Source: Dokdonia sp. Hel_I_53
Lineage (GTDB): Bacteria > Bacteroidota > Bacteroidia > Flavobacteriales > Flavobacteriaceae
Length of the DNA: 64,000 nucleotides
Assembly: GCF_007827465.1 (NCBI RefSeq)
Contig: NZ_VISL01000001.1
Coordinates: 749,001 to 813,000, forward strand
Direction of reading: 5' to 3'
Positions 54,183 through 62,520 of this stretch are shown here, in pieces. A program made the position numbers and the translations under genes. The notes under the pieces were generated by a model. It did not search any database. It was not told the origin of the DNA and worked only from the letters and a program-made list of their open reading frames with translations. The first letter of the stretch is position 1. Each line of letters starts with the position of its first letter.

Positions 54183-55448
54183 ATGAATTTGATATTTATG
54201 GAAAGTACACCTTTTTTTACAAACGATGCTATTGTCTTTGGCTTAATCGCATTGGCTCTGGCATTTATTTTTTATACAGCTAGCAAAAAAGACGGATTTT
54301 GGTCTAAATTTTATGGTATTATTCCCGCGCTTCTTTTATGCTATTTAATTCCTGCTATTTTTAACTCCTTAGGATTAATAGATGCAGAGAGTAGTCAGAT
54401 TTATTATGTAGCGAGTAGGTATTTACTACCTGCATCACTTGTTTTAATGACGCTTAGTATAAACTTAAAGGCTATTGTAAACCTAGGTCCAAAGGCGCTC
54501 ATAATGTTCTTTACAGGAACAATTGGTATTGTTATAGGTGGACCTATCGCTATTTTATTAATTGCTACAATATCTCCAGAAACCTTAGGAGGGGTTGGAC
54601 CTGATGCTATATGGAGAGGGCTTTCTACCTTAGCTGGAAGCTGGATAGGTGGAGGTGCAAACCAAGCGGCGATGCTAGAGATTTATGAATACAATCCTGA
54701 AAAATATGGAGGAATGGTATTGGTTGATATCGTGGTGGCAAATGTGTGGATGGCAATTCTATTATTTGGCATAGGAAAGTCTAAAAAAATTGATAACTGG
54801 CTACAGGCAGATACCACAGCTATTGAAAGGTTAAAAGAGAAAGTATCTACGTTTGCAGAAGGTGTTAAACGTAACCCTACTCTTAATGACTTAATGGTGA
54901 TGCTGGGTCTTGCTTTTGGGGCCGTAGGAATTGCTCACTGGGGAGCAAGTGGTATGTCATCACTATTTGCAGATATCCCTAAAGATTCTGCACTAGCGTC
55001 GTTTAGCTCTACCTTTTTCTGGATGATTACCATTGCTACTTTAATAGGAATTTTGCTGTCTTTTACAAAAGCAAAAAACTATGAAGGTGCGGGAGCTAGT
55101 AAATTTGGGAGTGTTTTTATTTACATTCTTGTCGCCTCTATAGGCATGAAAATGGACTTAACCACCATATTTGAAAATCCTGGCCTTATTGCTATTGGGT
55201 TTGTTTGGATGTCCATTCACGCTGTATTATTAATTCTTGTAGCAAAATTAATTAAGGCTCCATTCTTTTTTATCGCGGTTGGAAGTCAAGCAAACGTGGG
55301 AGGTGCAGCCTCTGCTCCTGTGGTTGCAGCAGAGTTTCACCCATCATTAGCAAGTGTAGGTGTGCTCCTCGCTGTTTTTGGGTATGTAGTAGGAACGTAT
55401 GGAGCAATTTTGTGTACAATTTTAATGGAAATGGCATCTGCAAGCTAG
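54183..55448 (+). CDS. DUF819 family membrane protein
   Basis: 421 aa, about 10-11 membrane helices. Family traits: LAGSWIGGGANQAAMLEI in the middle and VGSQANVGGAASAPVVAAEFHPSLASVGVLLAVFGYVVGTYGA (in pieces) near the end, the repeated Gly/Ala/Asn signature of DUF819. Transport role presumed. An ATG at 54198 (MESTPFF) is an equally good start, since TGAATTTG at 54184-54191 could be a near-perfect -7 box. The palindrome is immediately upstream. Confidence 0.88.
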   Translation: MNLIFMESTPFFTNDAIVFGLIALALAFIFYTASKKDGFWSKFYGIIPALLLCYLIPAIFNSLGLIDAESSQIYYVASRYLLPASLVLMTLSINLKAIVNLGPKALIMFFTGTIGIVIGGPIAILLIATISPETLGGVGPDAIWRGLSTLAGSWIGGGANQAAMLEIYEYNPEKYGGMVLVDIVVANVWMAILLFGIGKSKKIDNWLQADTTAIERLKEKVSTFAEGVKRNPTLNDLMVMLGLAFGAVGIAHWGASGMSSLFADIPKDSALASFSSTFFWMITIATLIGILLSFTKAKNYEGAGASKFGSVFIYILVASIGMKMDLTTIFENPGLIAIGFVWMSIHAVLLILVAKLIKAPFFFIAVGSQANVGGAASAPVVAAEFHPSLASVGVLLAVFGYVVGTYGAILCTILMEMASAS

Positions 55449-55498
55449 CAATTTATATAAAATAATAGCATCTTTGCCAGCTAACTAATACCCCCGTC

Positions 55499-56197
55499 AT
55501 GAAAAGATTTTTAACAACTTCTTTAATTGCTATTCTTTTAATTTCCTGCTCAAAATCAGGAAACCTTACCGTCTCTGGTACTGTAAAGGGATTAAAAAAA
55601 GGAACATTGTATATGCAACGTATTCAAGACACAGCACTTGTTAATATAGATTCTTTAGAAATAGATGGCGATCCAGAATTTGAATTCATAATTGATATCA
55701 AAGAGCCAGAAGTTATGTATTTACATCTTGACAAAATTGATGACTCTGGTTATGATGACCGTATTCCTTTCTTTGCAGAAGCTGGTGAAATAAACATCAC
55801 AACTTCTTTGAAAAACTTTGAAGGATTTGCTGCTATTGTAGGGTCTGAAAATCAAATGCATTGGACAGAGTTTCAAAATATGAACAAAAAATTTAATGAT
55901 AAAAATCTTGACCTCATTAAAGGATCTTTTGAAGCACAACAGCAAAGTGACCAAGAAAAAATTCTTGCGTATGATGATAGCTTACAAAACTTATTAAAGC
56001 GTAAATACCTCTACACTGGAAATTTTGCAGCAACAAAAAAGAATTTAGAGGTCGCTCCATACATTTTACTTACACAAATACCAGACGCAAATACTGCCTA
56101 CCTTGATACGTTATATGGTAAACTTGATCGTAAAATCAGGAAGTCAAAGTATGGAAAAGAGTTAAAGAAATTAATTAAACAAAGGCAATCAGAATAA
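55499..56197 (+). CDS. Lipoprotein with DUF4369-like domain
   Basis: 232 aa. Lipobox LLISC (Cys17). Residues 20-140 read LTVSGTVKGLKKGTLYMQRIQD, the DUF4369 pattern usually found N-terminal to a thioredoxin domain in TlpA-like proteins. Here the thioredoxin part is missing and is replaced by a charged helical tail (KRKYLYTGNFAATKK, RKIRKSKYGKELKKL). Function unknown. Confidence 0.78.
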   Translation: MKRFLTTSLIAILLISCSKSGNLTVSGTVKGLKKGTLYMQRIQDTALVNIDSLEIDGDPEFEFIIDIKEPEVMYLHLDKIDDSGYDDRIPFFAEAGEINITTSLKNFEGFAAIVGSENQMHWTEFQNMNKKFNDKNLDLIKGSFEAQQQSDQEKILAYDDSLQNLLKRKYLYTGNFAATKKNLEVAPYILLTQIPDANTAYLDTLYGKLDRKIRKSKYGKELKKLIKQRQSE

Positions 56198-56234
56198 ACA
56201 CGTTCCTTCTTACGGCCAAGTTATTAAATTAGAT

Positions 56235-56242
56235 TATTTTTG
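56235..56242 (+). promoter_or_regulatory. TATTTTTG -7 box of the 88-aa gene
   Basis: Perfect TAnnTTTG 17 bp before the ATG at 56260. Confidence 0.6.
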
Positions 56243-56259
56243 CACTCAAAATTAGAATA

Positions 56260-56526
56260 ATGGCAAATATTAGAAATTTAAAAAAAGATATCAATTTTGT
56301 TTTAGGAGACATCATTGATGCTGTATATATCTGGGAGGCTTTAAATCCTAAAGAAGATACAGCAAAAAGTGAAGCTATTGTTGATGATGCTATCGCAACC
56401 TTTGATACCTTAATCGCTAAGGTAAATGATCGTAAAGTAGAAAGTAAAAGCAAGCAGCTTAAAGAAGTACGCGTAGAACTTGAGAAAGAAGCTACTTCAC
56501 TTGTAGAGCGTATTAATAAGCTTTAA
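56260..56526 (+). CDS. Small helical protein of unknown function
   Basis: 88 aa, MANIRNLKKDINFVLGDIIDAV. Acidic/basic amphipathic helices throughout (KVESKSKQLKEVRVELEKEATSLVERINKL looks coiled-coil). Seen as a conserved small protein in related bacteria in my memory; role unknown. It lies directly before tRNA-Thr with its own promoter. Confidence 0.75.
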   Translation: MANIRNLKKDINFVLGDIIDAVYIWEALNPKEDTAKSEAIVDDAIATFDTLIAKVNDRKVESKSKQLKEVRVELEKEATSLVERINKL

Positions 56527-56569
56527 AAAAAGTTGCAATAAGGTGTTGCACATATGATACGATTGCTAT

Positions 56570-56577
56570 TATATTTG
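56570..56577 (+). promoter_or_regulatory. TATATTTG -7 box of tRNA-Thr
   Basis: Perfect TAnnTTTG with TTG at 56546-56548, 21 bp upstream. It has the same form as the tRNA-Ser promoter. Confidence 0.8.
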
Positions 56578-56587
56578 CACCCGCAAT

Positions 56588-56661
56588 GCCGATGTAGCTC
56601 AGCTGGCTAGAGCAGCTGATTTGTAATCAGCAGGTCGTGGGTTCGAGTCCCTCCATCGGCT
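56588..56661 (+). tRNA. tRNA-Thr (anticodon UGU)
   Basis: 74 nt. Acceptor GCCGATG/CATCGGC with discriminator U; D arm GCTCAGCTGGCTAGAGC; anticodon stem CTGAT-TTGTA-ATCAG with anticodon TGT; T arm GTGGGTTCGAGTCCC. CCA not encoded. Confidence 0.95.
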
Positions 56662-56662
56662 C

Positions 56663-56693
56663 AAAAAGTCTTCCTATTTAGGAAGACTTTTTT
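56663..56693 (+). terminator. Terminator of tRNA-Thr
   Basis: Perfect 12-bp arms AAAAAGTCTTCC/GGAAGACTTTTT directly after the tRNA. Confidence 0.9.
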
Positions 56694-56827
56694 GTTTTCA
56701 CCTCTTCAAGCTTTATCTTTAAGTAGTCTCATAAGACTTACCTTTCTTTTTAAACAATTTTTAAGTAGCATTTTTGTGTAGCAAAATGTGCACTATCAAA
56801 CTAATACATTATATGCAAAAACAACAT

Positions 56828-57337
56828 ATGAAAGAACACACATATCCTAGAACATTTTCCCATATTGGAATAACAGTACCCAACATCCATAAAGCAGTTA
56901 AATTTTATGAAAATGTGATGGGTTGGTACGTGATAATGCCTCCATCTACTGTTAAAAAAGAAAGTAATACAGCTATCGGACAGATGTGTATCGATGTCTT
57001 TGGCGAGGATTGGGAGCATTTTGAAATTGCCCATATGTCTACCTCTGACGGAATAGGTATTGAGCTTTTCTCATTCCCACACGGAATCAAAGAACCACCA
57101 GAATTTAATCCATTCAACACAGGACTTTTCCATTTTTGTGTTCAAGATCCGAATATCGAAAGTTTAACTAAAAAAATTATTCAGGCTGGTGGAAAACAAA
57201 GAATGCCCATACGTGAATATTACCCTAATGAAAAACCATTTAAAATGGTTTATGTAGAAGATCCATTTGGTATCGTCTTTGAAATTTATAGTCACAGTTA
57301 TGAGTTAACATACTCCTCTGGAGCTTATCAAAAGTAA
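56828..57337 (+). CDS. VOC-superfamily (glyoxalase/bleomycin-resistance-like) protein
   Basis: 169 aa from ATG 56828 (MKEHTYPRTFSHIGITVP); ATG 56813 is possible. Two beta-alpha-beta-beta-beta modules with metal-ligand positions: His in FSHIGITV, Glu in GIELFSFPHG, His in GLFHFCVQDP, Glu in GIVFEIYSH. Cytoplasmic dioxygenase or lyase, substrate unknown. Confidence 0.88.
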   Translation: MKEHTYPRTFSHIGITVPNIHKAVKFYENVMGWYVIMPPSTVKKESNTAIGQMCIDVFGEDWEHFEIAHMSTSDGIGIELFSFPHGIKEPPEFNPFNTGLFHFCVQDPNIESLTKKIIQAGGKQRMPIREYYPNEKPFKMVYVEDPFGIVFEIYSHSYELTYSSGAYQK

Positions 57338-57453
57338 ACCTTAAAGCCTAAAAGACCTTACATCTTTATTTGAACGAATTCAAATTTATTAGGGTTTTCA
57401 TCAACTACTCCGGAAAATCTAAAGAGGCGCTAAATCTATACTACTTCTTTACA

Positions 57454-57978
57454 ATGAGTCAAAAATTTAATATAAGAAATGTAAGATTAGAAGAATTTGA
57501 AGATATAGGTGAACTTATGGTTAGTGTGTATTCTCAACTAGACGATTTTCCTAAAAAAACAGAGCAACCAGACTACTATAATATGCTCTTAAATGTAGGT
57601 GAACTAACCAAGAATGAGCATACAGAGTTAATAGTAGCTATTTCTCAAAAAAATAAAGTAGTTGGGGCTGTAGAATATTTCAGTGATTTAAAAAACTATG
57701 GCTCAGGAGGTGTCATTAGCAAAATACAAAATGCTTCAGGATTTAGATTATTTGCTGTAGACCCTTTAGAAAGAGGAAATGGATTAGGAAAAATGCTCAC
57801 CTATGAATGTATTTACCGTGCAAAAATTTCAAATAAAAAGCAAGTTTATATTCACTCAACAAAATCAATGCAAGTTGCATGGAGCATGTATGGAAAGTTA
57901 GGCTTCTCAAGATTTCCAGATATCGATTTTATGCAAGAAAAACTTTCTGTTTACGGCTTTAAGCTTAATCTTGATTAA
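57454..57978 (+). CDS. GNAT family N-acetyltransferase
   Basis: 174 aa from ATG 57454 (MSQKFNIRNVRLEEFEDIG). Acetyl-CoA binding segment FRLFAVDPLERGNGLGKML (R-x-x-G-x-G/A) and the later YGKLGFSRFPDIDF. Substrate unknown. The open frame starts 84 bp earlier but without family similarity. Confidence 0.88.
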   Translation: MSQKFNIRNVRLEEFEDIGELMVSVYSQLDDFPKKTEQPDYYNMLLNVGELTKNEHTELIVAISQKNKVVGAVEYFSDLKNYGSGGVISKIQNASGFRLFAVDPLERGNGLGKMLTYECIYRAKISNKKQVYIHSTKSMQVAWSMYGKLGFSRFPDIDFMQEKLSVYGFKLNLD

Positions 57979-58068
57979 TTATATATTATAATAAATTAGA
58001 AGCATATTTATGTAATCGTAATCTCACTTTTAGATGAAGCTCTCGAGATACATTTTTTTGTTTTTTTT

Positions 58069-58082
58069 GCTTTCGCGAAAGC
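58069..58082. repeat. GCTTTCGCGAAAGC palindrome (copy 13)
   Basis: Exact core after a T-rich run, between the GNAT and VOC genes. Confidence 0.9.
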
Positions 58083-58205
58083 GTACTCTTATAAGCCTAT
58101 ATTAATTACCCCTTGCTATACTTAAAACTAATTTATGTGTATTAATACAAAAACTTATTTACAAGAAACTATATAGTAATAAATAGATCTTTTTTAAATT
58201 AATGA

Positions 58206-58213
58206 TAAATTTG
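58206..58213 (+). promoter_or_regulatory. TAAATTTG -7 box, leaderless start
   Basis: Perfect TAnnTTTG ending 4 bp before the ATG at 58218. Confidence 0.65.
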
Positions 58214-58217
58214 TAAA

Positions 58218-58613
58218 ATGAAAGTGAGCCTAATAAGTATCCCTGTAAGAGATCAAGAGAAAGCGTTGCGTTTTTATACTGAAAAATTAGGCTTTTTGAA
58301 AAAGAAAGATGAACCGGTAGGCGGTGGTAATAGATGGTTAACTTTAGTTTCAAAAGAATGGCAGGATGGGCCAGAGATTTTATTAGAACCTGCTCCAAAC
58401 CATTTTGAGCCGTCAAAAGTATATCAAGATGCGCTAATGAGAGCTGGAATTCCTTGGACTCAATTTGACGTGAAAGATGTTGATACATACTATGAACGCT
58501 TATCCTCATTAGGTGTAGAGTTCAGCGTTACACCCACTGAGACAGGAAGTTTTAAAATTGCAATTTTTAATGATACTTGCGGTAATAATATTCAACTCGT
58601 TGAGCAGCTATAA
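58218..58613 (+). CDS. VOC family protein
   Basis: 131 aa. SLISIPVRDQEKALRFYTEKLGF at the start, EWQDGPEILLEP, FDVKDVDTYYERLSSLGVEF, and FNDTCGNNIQLVEQL at the end, the standard VOC layout. The usual first His ligand is replaced by Ser/Ile, so metal binding may differ. Short genes in this family act in resistance or as small metabolic enzymes. Confidence 0.88.
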   Translation: MKVSLISIPVRDQEKALRFYTEKLGFLKKKDEPVGGGNRWLTLVSKEWQDGPEILLEPAPNHFEPSKVYQDALMRAGIPWTQFDVKDVDTYYERLSSLGVEFSVTPTETGSFKIAIFNDTCGNNIQLVEQL

Positions 58614-58648
58614 ATAATACGCTCTAAAATCAAATATCAATAATTAAT

Positions 58649-59107
58649 ATGAAATACTTTTTTACACTACTCGTAATTGCAACATTCGCAATTAGTTCTT
58701 CGGCTCAAAAAACCAATCCAAATTATGATGCAGTATTAGCAGAAAAAGTAGGAGCTGATGATTATGGAATGAAGACATTTGTATTTGTTATTCTCAAAAC
58801 AGGAAGCAATACCTCAACAGATCAAGAACTAAAAAACAGTTCTTTTGCCGGTCATATGAGCAATATAAATCGTTTAGTTGAAGAAAAAAAAATGATTGTT
58901 GCCGGGCCCATGCTTGAAAATGAAAAATCTTACAGAGGTATATTCATTTTAGATGTGCCATCTATAGAAGATGCAAAAGTCCTTCTAGAAACTGACCCTG
59001 CCATAGCAAATAAATTTTTAGAGCCCGAGCTATTTATGTGGTACGGTTCTGCAGCATTATCAGAGTACCTAGAAGCTTCTGATAAAGTATGGAAAATTGG
59101 TTTCTAG
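58649..59107 (+). CDS. Secreted YCII-domain protein
   Basis: 152 aa. Signal peptide ending SSSAQ (about residue 20). The YCII-like domain reads TFVFVILKTGSN, HMSNINRLVEEKKMIVAGPM, YRGIFILDVPSIEDAKVLLETDP, the usual His and Asp positions of YCII. Most YCII proteins are cytoplasmic, so export is notable. It follows the VOC gene by 35 bp. Confidence 0.87.
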   Translation: MKYFFTLLVIATFAISSSAQKTNPNYDAVLAEKVGADDYGMKTFVFVILKTGSNTSTDQELKNSSFAGHMSNINRLVEEKKMIVAGPMLENEKSYRGIFILDVPSIEDAKVLLETDPAIANKFLEPELFMWYGSAALSEYLEASDKVWKIGF

Positions 59108-59471
59108 TAAATCAGAACTAAAAACACATAGCTATAAAGCCTTCAAATGTAATTTCACTTTATAGTATTATCCCTTATTCATTAAGGTTTCTAAACTATA
59201 TAAAGGTTTTACAGTTTGTTCATACCACAAGATCTCTAGCCTATAGGAATCATAGATATCTTATTTACACTACCTTCTCCAGAAAGAAGCTTTAATAAAA
59301 CAAAAAGTTTCTAACAGAATCCATCACCATGTTAGAGGTAGTACTATAAAGCCAACAGCGAGCAACAAGCACGGACTTGCAACGTATAGCCCGATCCTTT
59401 TTTTCTATCGGGTAACCCCAAAAGAGTTTATTGTAAACGCTATTAAACTCAAATCTAGCTTACATCCTTAA
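59108..59471. other. Intergenic region with a CCCGAT/ATCGGG inverted repeat
   Basis: 364 bp. The only structure is CCCGAT (59390-59395) and ATCGGG (59407-59412) with a T-rich loop, perhaps a terminator, next to AACAAGCACGGACTTGCAAC. Nothing else seen. Confidence 0.4.
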
Positions 59472-60653
59472 TTAAAGTTTACGTCTTTTCTTTTCCGCTT
59501 TGAGAAGTTCCAATTCACGGTTTGTTTGTCCAGCTACAGATGTGTTCTCTTCTGCACGGCGTATTAAGTATGGCATTACATCTTTAACAGGGCCAAAAGG
59601 CATATATTTTGCTACATTATATCCTTTATCTGCAAGATTAAAACTTATGTGATCACTCATTCCATACAATTGTCCAAACCAAACACGCTCGTCATTTACC
59701 GCTAACCCTATCTCATGCATAATCTCCGTGGCAAGTAAACAACTATCCTCATTATGCGTACCTAAGAATGGTGACATGTCTTTTATATGGTCAAATATAT
59801 AACGGAGGGTGTGGTTAAAATTTTTGTCTGTAGCAGCTTTATTTGCGCAAATGGGAGTCAGGTATCCTTTTTCTAAGGCTCGCTGGTTTTCTTTTTCCAT
59901 ATAAGCTCCCCTTACGATCTTCACTCCTACTCTAAAATCTCTTTCTATGCCTTCTGCATGTAACTTTTTAAGATAGTCTAATCTATCGTGACGATAGCAT
60001 TGTAAGGTGTTATACACAATAGCTTTCTCTTTGTTATATTTTGCCATCATTTCTGTGACAAGTGTATCTGCAGCATCTTGTATCCAACTTTCTTCTGCGT
60101 CAATGAGGATTTCAATATCACAATCATAAGCTGTTTTACAGATAAGATCGACACGCTCTTTAACTCTTTTCCATTCCCGCTGTTCTGTTTCTGTAAGCGA
60201 TTTCTTCTCGTTTACTTTTTGCCATAAAGCAAATCTTCCTACACCAGATGGTTTAAAAACAGAGATAGGCATCGCTTCTTTATGCTCGCTGAATTTCGTG
60301 AGACTGATTACCTTATTCATACATTGATCAAAAGAGGAATCTTCCTCTTTTCCTTCTACAGAATAATCTAATACGGAGCATACGTTTGCTTCGTAAAGCT
60401 TATCAACGGTACTCATACAATCATCTTCATTTACACCTCCACAAAAATGATCAAACACAGTAGAACGTATCAATCCCTCTACTGGTAGGTTTGCATTAAG
60501 CGCAAAGCGTGTAACTGCAGTTCCTATGCGCACTAGCGGCTGTTTTGATATCATTTTAAACAAGAAATAAGCGCGTTCTAATTCACTATCAGACTTTAAT
60601 GCAAAAGCATTTTTTGTGTTCTCAAAGAGAGATGACGTTAAAGTATCGTTCAT
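59472..60653 (-). CDS. Proline dehydrogenase
   Basis: 393 aa FAD enzyme (first step of proline to glutamate). Marks: EILIDAEESWIQDAADTL, IVYNTLQCYRHDRLDYL, GVKIVRGAYMEKE, FLGTHNEDSCLLA and YMPFGPVKDVMPYLIRRAEEN, the classic PRODH barrel blocks. The size is that of the monofunctional enzyme. It is divergent from aroB, with a TATATTTG box at 60689-60696. Confidence 0.94.
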   Translation of the reverse strand: MNDTLTSSLFENTKNAFALKSDSELERAYFLFKMISKQPLVRIGTAVTRFALNANLPVEGLIRSTVFDHFCGGVNEDDCMSTVDKLYEANVCSVLDYSVEGKEEDSSFDQCMNKVISLTKFSEHKEAMPISVFKPSGVGRFALWQKVNEKKSLTETEQREWKRVKERVDLICKTAYDCDIEILIDAEESWIQDAADTLVTEMMAKYNKEKAIVYNTLQCYRHDRLDYLKKLHAEGIERDFRVGVKIVRGAYMEKENQRALEKGYLTPICANKAATDKNFNHTLRYIFDHIKDMSPFLGTHNEDSCLLATEIMHEIGLAVNDERVWFGQLYGMSDHISFNLADKGYNVAKYMPFGPVKDVMPYLIRRAEENTSVAGQTNRELELLKAEKKRRKL

Positions 60654-60688
60654 TTTTTAATTATAAATTTAGATGCTCCAGAGCATTA

Positions 60689-60696
60689 CAAATATA
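60689..60696 (-). promoter_or_regulatory. TATATTTG -7 box of the proline dehydrogenase gene
   Basis: Perfect TAnnTTTG (plus-strand CAAATATA) 35 bp upstream of the ATG. Confidence 0.6.
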
Positions 60697-60760
60697 CGAG
60701 CAGTTAAGAGTGTTTTATCTAAAAAGTGAGTAATTTGCTATTTTAAAATTTCACATTCAA

Positions 60761-61834
60761 ATGACCCCAATTTCTGCAGCTTCTTACGATATTGTTTTTA
60801 ATAATTCTGGGTATACGGCACTTAACAAATTTCTTAAATCGAGTGCTTATAGCGGTATTTATATAATTGTAGACACAAACACGCATGAACATTGCCTAGC
60901 TTCTTTTTTAGGCAATTTAGATACAGACTTACCTATTGAAGTAATTGAAATCACTCCGGGTGAAATTCATAAAAATATCGAAACTTGTACAGGCGTATGG
61001 CATAGCCTGGCAGATCTTAATGCAGATCGTAAGGCAGTCGTTATAAATGTGGGAGGAGGTGTTGTGACAGACCTCGGTGGATTTGTCGCAAGCACTTTCA
61101 AAAGAGGAATGGATTTTATAAACGTACCTACTTCTCTACTCGCCATGGTAGATGCAAGCGTGGGTGGTAAGACGGGTGTGGATTTAGGGACGCTCAAAAA
61201 TTTGATTGGCATCATAAATAATCCTCAACTGGTACTTATAGATGGTGGTTTTCTATCCACTTTACCTAAAAATGAATTACGATCTGGCCTTGCAGAAATG
61301 TACAAACATGGTCTAGTTGTAAATAAACCATACTGGGATCAATTAAAAGACTTAAGTGGGTTATCCATAGATGATCTTAATAGACTAATCTATGAAAGTA
61401 TTAGTATCAAAAATAAAATTGTCCTTCAAGATCCCACAGAGCAAAACATCCGAAAAACATTAAATTACGGCCACACTTTAGGCCATGCTATTGAGTCTTA
61501 TTGTTTGGACAAAGATGATAAACGCACCTTATTACATGGTGAAGCCATTGCTATTGGGATGATACTGGAGAGTTATATTTCTATGAGAATTACTGGTCTG
61601 AACGAACAACATCTTACAGAAATTTGTGCTGTTTTTACAGAACTCTATGATCAGGTAATGTTCAACCAAAAAGATATAGGGCATATCATAGAGTATCTTA
61701 AATACGACAAGAAAAACACTAATGGCAATGTGAATTTTGTATTGCTAGAAACTATAGGTAAAGCTGTAATTGATCAAAAAGTATCAAATACAATTATCTA
61801 TGAGGGGTTTGACTTTTATAAATCTCTAGCTTAA
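60761..61834 (+). CDS. aroB: 3-dehydroquinate synthase
   Basis: 357 aa, second enzyme of the shikimate pathway; NAD- and metal-dependent. Marks: NVGGGVVTDLGGFVASTFKRG, PTSLLAMVDASVGGKTGVD, GLAEMYKHGL, LNYGHTLGHAIE (metal His), LLHGEAIAIGM. Complete. Monocistronic, followed by a palindrome copy. Confidence 0.96.
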   Translation: MTPISAASYDIVFNNSGYTALNKFLKSSAYSGIYIIVDTNTHEHCLASFLGNLDTDLPIEVIEITPGEIHKNIETCTGVWHSLADLNADRKAVVINVGGGVVTDLGGFVASTFKRGMDFINVPTSLLAMVDASVGGKTGVDLGTLKNLIGIINNPQLVLIDGGFLSTLPKNELRSGLAEMYKHGLVVNKPYWDQLKDLSGLSIDDLNRLIYESISIKNKIVLQDPTEQNIRKTLNYGHTLGHAIESYCLDKDDKRTLLHGEAIAIGMILESYISMRITGLNEQHLTEICAVFTELYDQVMFNQKDIGHIIEYLKYDKKNTNGNVNFVLLETIGKAVIDQKVSNTIIYEGFDFYKSLA

Positions 61835-61894
61835 TAAAGGATTCGAAGCCGTTGTCAAACAATCTACATGGTTATTTTAATATACTTTAAATAC

Positions 61895-61908
61895 GCTTTC
61901 GCGAAAGC
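61895..61908. repeat. GCTTTCGCGAAAGC palindrome (copy 14)
   Basis: Exact core extended to TACGCTTTCGCGAAAGCGTA (61892-61911), in the convergent gap between aroB and the DinB-like gene. Confidence 0.9.
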
Positions 61909-61923
61909 GTACCCGTAATAATA

Positions 61924-62442
61924 TTATATGTAACGTTCGTCAATAATTGTACAATGATGACGCTCATGACCACAAATTATAAAACCTGCAGCTCTTGTGC
62001 TCATTGCGCTACCGCTAGCCGTTCCTGTATAAGTAAGCATATCTGTTTTTAAATTTTTAAATAGGGTAATAGTCCCATTTCTAGTTGCTTTATACTCATC
62101 AATGAGTGAGATAAGGCTACGCTCACTGGCATTACTATGCAACACATAATCATCTTGCTCAAAACCAGGTAAAGAAGTTCCATCTTTTCTAGAGAAACGC
62201 ATTGCTCGGTATGCAAATACACGTTCTGTGTCAATGAGGTGTAGAATTACCTCTTTAGGAGTCCACTTCCCTTGTGCGTATCTGTAATTAAGTGTATCCT
62301 CTGGTAAATTTTCAAGAAAACTTACTGTGGCTTTCATACCTTCATCCAGTGATGTGATAAGCTCACTCTCTTCGGGTACCTGTTCTATATAGTTTTTATA
62401 ATACGGATTATACTCTGAAGGTAATAACTCTTTGCGCCTCAT
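61924..62442 (-). CDS. DinB-like metal-binding protein
   Basis: 172 aa four-helix-bundle type. His ligands in VILHLIDTERVFAYR and CGHERHHCTII; KWTPKEVILHL is the common DinB first-helix motif. Cytoplasmic, possible thiol transferase; partner unknown. Confidence 0.88.
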   Translation of the reverse strand: MRRKELLPSEYNPYYKNYIEQVPEESELITSLDEGMKATVSFLENLPEDTLNYRYAQGKWTPKEVILHLIDTERVFAYRAMRFSRKDGTSLPGFEQDDYVLHSNASERSLISLIDEYKATRNGTITLFKNLKTDMLTYTGTASGSAMSTRAAGFIICGHERHHCTIIDERYI

Positions 62443-62465
62443 ATTTCTTTTGGATTAAATGTACA

Positions 62466-62500
62466 AAAAAAGCCCTTTTTCTTTGAAGAAAAAGGGCTTT
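62466..62500 (-). terminator. Terminator of the Lrp-type regulator gene
   Basis: 13-bp perfect arms AAAGCCCTTTTTC/GAAAAAGGGCTTT; on the minus strand followed by a T-run. It lies 20 bp after the Lrp gene stop and before the DinB-like ATG. Confidence 0.9.
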
Positions 62501-62520
62501 GCCTATTTTGCTCTGTTGTT

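Noticed and set aside
59371..59412. Insertion-sequence end at the CACGGACTTGCAAC / CCCGAT-ATCGGG region
   Set aside because: Only short imperfect inverted repeats; no transposase fragment or target duplication seen.
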